This document shows positions 1 to 4,682 of a DNA stretch of 5,317 nucleotides, one piece after another. The notes under the pieces are model-generated. The model was not told the origin of the DNA. It did no database searches and saw nothing but the letters and a program-made list of their open reading frames with translations. How positions within the stretch are numbered: the stretch's first letter is position 1; each line of letters starts with the position of its first letter. Made by a program: the position numbers and the translations under genes. Source of the stretch: Comamonadaceae bacterium (GTDB lineage Bacteria > Pseudomonadota > Gammaproteobacteria > Burkholderiales > Burkholderiaceae_C); assembly GCA_947460065.1 (NCBI GenBank), contig CANHGF010000201.1, positions 1 to 5,317 of the forward strand. The letters are read 5' to 3'.

Positions 1-1407
1 ATCCAGCAACACGGTGTCGACCGTGGTCAAGCGCTCCAGCGCTTGCAGGCGGCGCACCAGCACGCCCTGGCGCGCCAGCCAACCGGCCGATGCCAGCAGG
101 GCACTGGGCGTGGCCAGGGAGAGCGCGCAGGGACAGGTCACCACCAGCACCGCGACAGCCGCCATCAGGCCGCGCACCGGATCCTCATAGACCAACACCA
201 CCGCCATCGCCAAGGCAAGCACGGTCCACAAAAACGGCCTGGCCACCCGGTCGGCCAGCAGGGCCAGGCGGGGTTTGTCGAACGCGGCCTGCTGCATCAG
301 GGCCACGATCTGTGCATACCGGGTGCCCTGGCCCAGGCTGCCCACCTGCATCAAGACCGGCGCTTGCAGGTTGTAGCTGCCGGCCAATACAGCAGAGCCG
401 ACGGGTCGGTACAGGGGCCGCGATTCGCCACTGAGCAGCGACTCGTCCACCTGAGTTTGGCCCTCAATGAGCTGACCATCGGCGGCAAAGGCTTGGCCCG
501 GTAGCACCCGCAGCACATCGCCCAGGCGCAGCTGACGGGCAGCGATGCGCTCAAAGCGGCCATCGCTACAGCGTCGCTCAACCGTCAGGGGCAGGCGCTG
601 CATCAGCGCGTCGAGCGAGCCCGCGGTGCGCTCGCGCAGGCGCCCCTCCAGCCAGCGACCGCTGAGCAGGAAGAAAACAAACATGGTCAGCGAGTCAAAG
701 TACACCTCGGTGCCCCAGCGCCCCTGGGGCTCGAAGGTCGCCACCGAACTGATGCCGAAGGTGATCAACAGGCCCAGCGCCACCGGCAGGTCCATGCTGA
801 TGCGCCGCTCAAGCAAATCGCGCCAGGCATTGGCGAAAAAAGGCTGGGCCGAAAACAGCAGGACCGGCAGGCTGAGCACCCAGCTGGCCCAGCGCAGCAG
901 CTGCTCGATGTCTGGCGTGATCGTGCCGGGCTCGGCAATGTAAGCCGGATAGGCGTACATCATCACCTGCATCATGCAAAAGCCGGCCACCAGCCAGCGC
1001 CACAGCAGCAGCCGCGCCTCATGCTGTCCTTGACGCTGCAGGCCTGCATCAACATCGGGGCTGAGGCGATACCCCAATTTGGCGGTGGCAACCATCCACT
1101 CGGAAGGGCGGCTGGCCTGCACCGACCAGACGATGGCGGCGCGCCGGGCGGCGCTGCTCACGCGTACCGACTGCACCCCAGGCAGGCGAGCCAGCGTCTG
1201 CTCGACCGTCAGTGCGCAGGCCGCACAGCGCATGCCCTCGACCCGCAACTGCGACTGCCACACGAGTGCATCGGCGTCTACCGGCTGGCTGAACTCGGCC
1301 CAGGCCTGTGGCGCGTCCAGGGCCAATGCGTCCTCGCTCACAACAGCGGCCGCTTCAGACCACGGCAAAGCCCAATCAGAGGAAGCGATGGGCGCACTAG
1401 CAGACAT
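1..1407 (-). CDS. ccoI: Copper-translocating P1B-type ATPase, CcoI/FixI-like (3' end cut off by window edge)
   Basis: This is the N-terminal 469 residues of a heavy-metal P-type ATPase, an inner-membrane pump that uses ATP to move Cu(I) out of the cytoplasm. The visible order is a 50-residue leader, then one HMA domain with the metal site GMRCAAC at residues 58-64. Membrane helices follow near 133-157, 170-191, 205-225 and 235-252. The actuator domain carries SGES at 326-329, where TGES is usual. Two more helices follow, the last with the CPC transport motif at 425-427. Translation reaches VLLD at the window edge, just before the expected DKTGT phosphorylation site, so the ATPase domain lies outside the window. 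The Cys-rich N-terminal domain of some CcoI proteins is absent. The sequence style resembles Burkholderiales CcoI, which supplies copper for cbb3 oxidase assembly. General CopA is the alternative, and cco genes beyond the edge would decide. No Shine-Dalgarno precedes the ATG. An FNR box lies upstream. Confidence 0.92.
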   Translation of the reverse strand, partial: MSASAPIASSDWALPWSEAAAVVSEDALALDAPQAWAEFSQPVDADALVWQSQLRVEGMRCAACALTVEQTLARLPGVQSVRVSSAARRAAIVWSVQASRPSEWMVATAKLGYRLSPDVDAGLQRQGQHEARLLLWRWLVAGFCMMQVMMYAYPAYIAEPGTITPDIEQLLRWASWVLSLPVLLFSAQPFFANAWRDLLERRISMDLPVALGLLITFGISSVATFEPQGRWGTEVYFDSLTMFVFFLLSGRWLEGRLRERTAGSLDALMQRLPLTVERRCSDGRFERIAARQLRLGDVLRVLPGQAFAADGQLIEGQTQVDESLLSGESRPLYRPVGSAVLAGSYNLQAPVLMQVGSLGQGTRYAQIVALMQQAAFDKPRLALLADRVARPFLWTVLALAMAVVLVYEDPVRGLMAAVAVLVVTCPCALSLATPSALLASAGWLARQGVLVRRLQALERLTTVDTVLLD

Positions 1408-1414
1408 GAATCCG

Positions 1415-1420
1415 AGCGTA
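1415..1420 (-). promoter_or_regulatory. Possible -10 element for the ATPase gene
   Basis: Read on the minus strand the hexamer is TACGCT, matching TATAAT at three positions, including the important second A and last T. It lies at exactly the mirror distance from the FNR box centre (29.5 bp) as the TATGCT element on the other side. If used as a class II FNR promoter, transcription would begin at about 1408, one base before the ATG, giving a leaderless message. The match is weak and rests mainly on this symmetry. Confidence 0.35.
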
Positions 1421-1442
1421 GCTTGAACTGCTTGCACAGTCC

Positions 1443-1456
1443 TTGACTTGGATCAA
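1443..1456. promoter_or_regulatory. FNR/ANR (Crp-Fnr family) binding site
   Basis: The sequence TTGACTTGGATCAA matches the FNR/ANR consensus TTGAT-N4-ATCAA with a single C-for-T change, and the palindrome extends by one base on each side (CTTGAC..ATCAAG). It sits in the 106-bp gap between the divergent ATPase and uspA genes. Its centre (1449.5) is 41.5 bp from the predicted uspA start at 1491, the classic class II activator position. FNR-type proteins bind such sites when their iron-sulfur cluster is intact under low oxygen, so induction of uspA, and perhaps the ATPase, in microaerobic conditions is inferred. A Dnr-type nitric oxide regulator could recognise the same motif. Confidence 0.85.
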
Positions 1457-1478
1457 GCCCCAGCCGCTGTACGCGTCC

Positions 1479-1484
1479 TATGCT
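1479..1484 (+). promoter_or_regulatory. -10 element of the FNR-dependent uspA promoter
   Basis: The hexamer TATGCT matches TATAAT at four of six positions and lies where a -10 should be for a class II FNR promoter with its start at about 1491. There is no acceptable -35 at normal spacing other than the FNR box itself, as expected for an activator-dependent promoter. The predicted leader is about 23 nt and contains the ribosome binding site AGGAGA at 1502-1507. Confidence 0.65.
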
Positions 1485-1513
1485 GAACGCACCAATAACT
1501 CAGGAGAGCCACT

Positions 1514-1957
1514 ATGTATCAACGCATTCTCGTGCCGACCGACGGCTCCCGCCTGTCCGCCAAAGCGGTGCAGTCGGCGGTCGATCTGGCAGAGCTCAGC
1601 GGCGCGCAAATCGTTTTTCTCAATGTGGTCCCGCGCTACCCGATGAGCTACTTTGAAGGCGGCATGACCGCCTCGATGACCGAGGTCGGCAAGGTCGAGA
1701 AACAGTGGTCCGACAAGGCGCAGGCCCTGGTCGATCAACTCAAAGGCAAGGCCGAAGCGCGCGGCATCAAGGCCAAGGGGCTGACCATACGCTCCGATCT
1801 GGTGGCCGAAACCGTGATCGCCTGTGCCAAGAAGAACAAGTGCGACCTCATCGTCATGGCCTCGCACGGACGCAAAGGGATCAAGCGCCTGTTGCTGGGC
1901 AGCGAGACCACCCACGTGCTCACCCACTCACCGCTGCCCGTGCTGGTGCTGCGCTGA
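1514..1957 (+). CDS. Universal stress protein, UspA family, single domain
   Basis: The product is a 147-residue cytoplasmic protein with one Usp domain, the usual length for a stand-alone member. It starts with the typical first strand and nucleotide loop (MYQRILVPTDGS, D10) and ends with the typical PLPVLVLR strand. The ATP-binding signature G-x2-G-x9-G-S appears as A116-x2-G119-x9-G129-S130, so the first glycine is alanine and ATP binding is likely but not certain. Such proteins usually form dimers and help cells survive stress or energy limitation; the precise client is unknown. The ATG is chosen because AGGAGA lies 7 nt upstream and the family's N-terminus aligns there. The FNR box and -10 upstream suggest induction under oxygen limitation, as known for several Usp genes under ANR in Pseudomonas. 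The gene appears monocistronic, followed by hairpins and then a new promoter. Confidence 0.95.
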   Translation: MYQRILVPTDGSRLSAKAVQSAVDLAELSGAQIVFLNVVPRYPMSYFEGGMTASMTEVGKVEKQWSDKAQALVDQLKGKAEARGIKAKGLTIRSDLVAETVIACAKKNKCDLIVMASHGRKGIKRLLLGSETTHVLTHSPLPVLVLR

Positions 1958-1963
1958 GCCCTG

Positions 1964-1993
1964 ATGGGCGGCGGCCAAGTGCCGCTAGCCCAT
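1964..1993 (+). terminator. Hairpin behind uspA, possible transcript end
   Basis: ATGGGC (1964-1969) pairs with GCCCAT (1988-1993), and inside it GCGGC (1971-1975) pairs with GCCGC (1981-1985) around the loop CAAGT. The stem has about 11 base pairs with a small asymmetric bulge and begins 7 nt after the uspA stop codon. No T-tract follows on either strand, so it is not a textbook intrinsic terminator. It may protect the 3' end or act with Rho. Confidence 0.4.
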
Positions 1994-2013
1994 AGAACTC
2001 ACACATCCCATCA

Positions 2014-2031
2014 GCCCCACGGACCTGGGGC
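2014..2031. repeat. Short inverted repeat (6-bp stem)
   Basis: GCCCCA (2014-2019) and TGGGGC (2026-2031) form a perfect 6-bp stem around a 6-base loop. It lies between the uspA hairpin and the next promoter. No T-run follows. It may add to transcript termination between the two units or be incidental in this GC-rich DNA. Confidence 0.3.
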
Positions 2032-2059
2032 CGGCGACAGCCTGGCTCAGACAGGGTAG

Positions 2060-2077
2060 CGATCGATTGACGATCGA
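2060..2077. promoter_or_regulatory. Candidate operator overlapping the -35 of the mmgE/prpD-type operon
   Basis: Two copies of the palindrome CGATCG (2060-2065 and 2071-2076) flank ATTGA. An overlapping reading of the same bases gives the inverted repeat TCGAT-N5-ATCGA (2063-2077). The element covers the -35 hexamer TTGACG, so a bound protein would block RNA polymerase. Catabolic operons of this kind are often under local regulators, but none is encoded in the window and the regulator is unknown. Confidence 0.4.
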
Positions 2078-2094
2078 AAATCCCGGCTTAGAAT
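2067..2094 (+). promoter_or_regulatory. Sigma70-type promoter for the three-gene operon
   Basis: TTGACG (2067-2072) is a five-of-six match to the -35 consensus and TAGAAT (2089-2094) a five-of-six match to the -10, separated by 16 bp. Transcription would begin near 2101, giving a leader of about 92 nt before the TTG start at 2193. It is the best promoter-like sequence in the window and faces the operon. Confidence 0.7.
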
Positions 2095-2143
2095 GCGGCC
2101 ACTTTACCGTCCAGCTCCTATGGCCGGTACCCCCTAAGTCCGC

Positions 2144-2200
2144 ATGTCTCATCTGCCTCTGACCCCCCACCGGCCCCAGGCCCAGGCCTGCCTTGGCTGA
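2144..2200 (+). other. Short leader reading frame (18 codons) overlapping the downstream start
   Basis: An ATG at 2144 opens an 18-codon frame (MSHLPLTPHRPQAQACLG) whose TGA at 2198-2200 lies within the first codons of the next gene, an 8-nt overlap with its TTG at 2193. It has no strong ribosome binding site. It could deliver ribosomes to the poorly marked TTG by translational coupling, or be the true N-terminus of the next gene separated by a frameshift, or be chance. The sequence resembles no family I know. Confidence 0.25.
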
Positions 2201-3617
2201 GCCCTCCATCAGCCGCCAGTTCGCACGTTGGGCCCACGCCCTGAGCTATGAAGACCTGCCGCCGGCGGTGGTCGATAAAACCCAAGCCTTGTTGCTGCAT
2301 GCCATGACGGGCGGCTTGCTCGGTGCGCGCTCGCGCGCGGCCCAGGATGTGGTTGAGTTGACCCTGCGCGAGGAAGGCCGGCCCGACGGCGCCAGCGTCT
2401 TCCACAGTCCGCACAAGGCCAGCCGCATCGGCGCAACATTTGCCAATGCGGAGTTGATCCACGCCTCCTTTCTGTTCGACTCCTACCGCATGCTGACCCA
2501 CCCCGGTCCGGTGCTGGTGCCCGCCGCCTTGGCCCAGGCCGAATTGGAAGGGCGCAACGGCCGGGATCTGGTGGTGGCCCTGGTGGCCGGCTATGAGCTG
2601 GTCTGCCGGCTGGCCGATGACTTCATTCCCAGCACCGCGGCACGCGGCTTTCGGCCCAGCCCGCTGTATGCAACGCTGGGCGCGGCGCTGAGCTGCGCGG
2701 TGCTGATGGGCCTGGATGAAGACCGTCTGGTCACCGCCATCGCCCTGGCCACCCACTTTGCCAGCGGCCTCAATGAAGGTCCGCGGGTCGGCGCCAATGA
2801 GTTGCTGATCCACGAGCCGCAAGCCGCGCGCAACGGCGTGTTCGCCGCCGTGATGGCGCGCGCCGGCCACATCAAGGGTGCCGAGACCTCCATCGAGGGC
2901 CGCGCAGGCTTTTACAACGCCTTCACCGGCAGCCATACCGGCGAGCTCAGCCACAGTTTCACCGGTGCCAAACAGGTGGACATGGCCAGCATCACCCAGG
3001 GCCTGGGACGGACCTACAAGATGCTGGACTTCATGTTCCGCATCTACCCCTGCCCGGGCTATAACCAGCCGGTGATTGAACTCATGGGCGAGCTGTGTCA
3101 GCGCCACGCGATTTCAGCCGATGACATCGCCCAGGTGCGCGTACACATGAACACCATCGAGACGCGCTACCCCAGCCCGGCCTTTCCCCGCCACGCGGAC
3201 TGGCGGCAGCCGAGGGTCTGGGACAGCACGCACTACTTTGCAGCGCGGGTGGCGGTGGCCGGCAGCTTCCCGGTGGCCAATGGCCTGCCGCCAGGCGCAT
3301 CCGACAGCGACCCGGCCCGAGAGGCGCAGGCGCGTGAATTGATGGGCCGGGTTCGCCTGGTGCCTGAAGAGCTGCGCCCAATGTTCTCGCCGGCCATCGC
3401 CATTGAGCTCAAGAACGGCCAGGTGCATCAGGGCGACTACCCTTATGCGCGCATGGTCTGGGACCTGCGCACCCTGCGCAGCCGCCTGCAAGCGTGCGAG
3501 CCGGGCATCGAAGGCGGTGCGGCCCGGCTCGACGCCTTGACCCAAACGCTCAGCAACTCCCATCAGCTCGAAGCGGTTCAGCCCTTGCTCGCGCTGATGA
3601 AAAGCTGGCCCGCATGA
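2193..3617 (+). CDS. MmgE/PrpD family protein, substrate unknown
   Basis: The product is 474 residues, within the usual range for this family, which includes 2-methylcitrate dehydratase PrpD and cis-aconitate decarboxylase. These are cytoplasmic enzymes that eliminate water or carbon dioxide from, or isomerise, small polycarboxylic acids. Family landmarks are a helical N-terminus with YEDLPPAVVDK, the HPG loop at 103-105 followed by PAALAQAE, the GYE helix, RGF at 151-153, QAARNG at 210-215, and YPCPG at 285-289 opening the C-terminal domain. Several positions usually catalytic are changed: RGFHPT reads RGFRPS, the K-x-L-H-x-G loop reads LLIHEP, and the His after YPC is replaced within GYNQP. 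This points to a separate subfamily, so PrpD itself is unlikely. The start is TTG, because an in-frame stop lies at 2160-2162 with no ATG or GTG between; only weak AGG repeats precede it. It is followed by a TctC-type protein and an SDR, suggesting organic acid catabolism. Confidence 0.88.
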   Translation: MAEPSISRQFARWAHALSYEDLPPAVVDKTQALLLHAMTGGLLGARSRAAQDVVELTLREEGRPDGASVFHSPHKASRIGATFANAELIHASFLFDSYRMLTHPGPVLVPAALAQAELEGRNGRDLVVALVAGYELVCRLADDFIPSTAARGFRPSPLYATLGAALSCAVLMGLDEDRLVTAIALATHFASGLNEGPRVGANELLIHEPQAARNGVFAAVMARAGHIKGAETSIEGRAGFYNAFTGSHTGELSHSFTGAKQVDMASITQGLGRTYKMLDFMFRIYPCPGYNQPVIELMGELCQRHAISADDIAQVRVHMNTIETRYPSPAFPRHADWRQPRVWDSTHYFAARVAVAGSFPVANGLPPGASDSDPAREAQARELMGRVRLVPEELRPMFSPAIAIELKNGQVHQGDYPYARMVWDLRTLRSRLQACEPGIEGGAARLDALTQTLSNSHQLEAVQPLLALMKSWPA

Positions 3618-3682
3618 GCGCACCTTATTTCCCGGCAAGCCGCCCCGCCTCGACACACACCCCGCCCCAGGAGACCCCATGA
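3614..3682 (+). other. 22-codon reading frame linking two genes by ATGA overlaps
   Basis: The ATG at 3614 overlaps the TGA of the MmgE/PrpD gene (ATGA), and its own TGA at 3680-3682 overlaps the ATG of the tctC-type gene (ATGA at 3679-3682). The peptide (22 residues, ending THTPPQETP) is rich in Pro, Ser and Thr and has no recognisable domain. The frame spans the whole gap, so ribosomes could move from one gene to the next by termination-reinitiation. The downstream gene has its own good AGGAGA at 3669-3674, so coupling may be optional. Confidence 0.3.
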
Positions 3683-4638
3683 AATTTTTCCGCACCCTGT
3701 GCATCACCCTCAGCCTGGGCTTTAGCGCACTGGCCTCAGCCCAGACCTACCCGTCCAAGCCGGTCAAGGTGATCGTGCCCTACGCCGCAGGCGGCACCGG
3801 CGACATCCTCGCGCGCCTGATCTCGCAGGAGCTCACTAAGCAAACCGGTCAAAGCTTCGTGGTGGAAAACCGCACCGGCGCCGGTGGCATGATTGGCTAT
3901 GGTGCCGGCGCCAAGGCGGTGGGCGACGGCTACACCCTGGTGGCCATGGACTCGTCCTACACCATGTTCCCGGGTCTGTACGGCGAGCGGGTGGACTGGA
4001 ACATCGAAACCGATCTGGTTCCGGTGAGCATGTACGGGCGAGCCGCCTTCGCGCTGGCAGTCAACCCGGCCAAAAACTACAAGGGCGCCGACGACCTGGT
4101 GCGCACCGCCCGCGACAAGCCCGGCGCGGTCAGCTTCGGCACGCCCGGCATGGGCACGCTGCACCATGTCTTCACTTCACAGCTGACAGCCACCACCGGC
4201 GTACAGATGACCCATGTGCCCTACCGCGGTGCGAGCGAGGCGCTCAATGCGGTGCTGGGCAATAACGTGGACTGGACCTTTGTGGCCATGCCCACCATCA
4301 CCGGCCAGCTGGGCAACGAACGCCTGCGGGTGATCGCCGTCACCTCTGAGAATCGCTCGCCCCTGCTGCCCAATGTGCCCACGCTGCGCGAAGCCGGCAT
4401 TGCCATGACGGTGGCCAACTGGTTCGGCCTGGGCACACCCAAGGGCACGCCCCCCGAGGTGGTGGCCTTCTTGCACAAGCAGGTGAGCGACGCCCTCAAA
4501 TCACCCGAAGTGGCCTCCCGCATGAAGGCCATGGGCGCCGAAGTGGTGGGCAACAGCCCGGCCGAGTTTGCGCAGATCCTGCGCTCGGACCTGCGGCTGT
4601 GGACCAAGGTCATCAAAGACGCCGGCATCAAGAACTAA
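3679..4638 (+). CDS. Tripartite tricarboxylate transporter substrate-binding protein (TctC/Bug family)
   Basis: The product is a 319-residue periplasmic binding protein of the Bug/TctC family, at typical length. Residues 1-21 form a Sec signal peptide: basic start MKFFR, hydrophobic core, cleavage ALASA-Q22, no lipobox cysteine. The mature protein starts TYPSKPVKVIVPYAAGG; the glycine-rich loop 34-42 ending in D42 is where these proteins hold a carboxylate ligand. Further landmarks are the TPGMGT loop at 155-160, VPYRG at 180-184, and the late LPNVPTLREAG segment typical of the family. Such proteins bind organic acids (citrate, glutamate, aromatic acids and others) and may hand them to a TctAB membrane complex; no tctA or tctB is in the window, and many Bug genes are orphans. 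AGGAGA lies 4 nt before the ATG. It sits 61 nt after the MmgE/PrpD gene and 44 nt before the SDR gene, so it is probably co-transcribed and likely captures the acid they process. Confidence 0.95.
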   Translation: MKFFRTLCITLSLGFSALASAQTYPSKPVKVIVPYAAGGTGDILARLISQELTKQTGQSFVVENRTGAGGMIGYGAGAKAVGDGYTLVAMDSSYTMFPGLYGERVDWNIETDLVPVSMYGRAAFALAVNPAKNYKGADDLVRTARDKPGAVSFGTPGMGTLHHVFTSQLTATTGVQMTHVPYRGASEALNAVLGNNVDWTFVAMPTITGQLGNERLRVIAVTSENRSPLLPNVPTLREAGIAMTVANWFGLGTPKGTPPEVVAFLHKQVSDALKSPEVASRMKAMGAEVVGNSPAEFAQILRSDLRLWTKVIKDAGIKN

Positions 4639-4682
4639 AGCCCGCACCGCCCAGGAACTCCCCGAAACAAGGCCCAAGGCCC

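Noticed and set aside
43..504. Plus-strand open frame of 153 codons opposite the ATPase
   Set aside because: The minus strand encodes an unmistakable P-type ATPase with CPC and SGES motifs here; the plus frame is His/Gln/Gly-rich with no domain.
1..1407. ATPase as a truncated pseudogene
   Set aside because: The frame is open to the window edge and stops just before the expected DKTGT motif, so the truncation is by the window, not the gene.
1443..1471. TTGACT as a conventional sigma70 -35 for uspA
   Set aside because: No -10 exists at 16-18 bp (the bases there read GCTGTA or similar). The hexamer is better explained as the left half of the FNR box.
1478..1927. Minus-strand open frame of 149 codons opposite uspA
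   Set aside because: It would run across the uspA promoter and gene in antisense and resembles no family.
1958..2192. tRNA, small RNA gene or mobile element remnant in the longest gap
   Set aside because: No cloverleaf, CCA end, terminal inverted repeats or target duplication is visible; only short hairpins, a promoter and a leader frame can be supported.
2118..3107. Minus-strand open frame of 329 codons opposite the MmgE/PrpD gene
   Set aside because: It is antisense to a well-supported gene, is rich in His, Gln, Gly and Ala as expected for a GC-rich shadow frame, has no recognisable domain, and has no promoter or ribosome site.
3114..3707. Minus-strand open frame of 197 codons
   Set aside because: Shadow of the MmgE/PrpD gene end and the tctC-type gene start, with no family resemblance and a composition typical of antisense frames.
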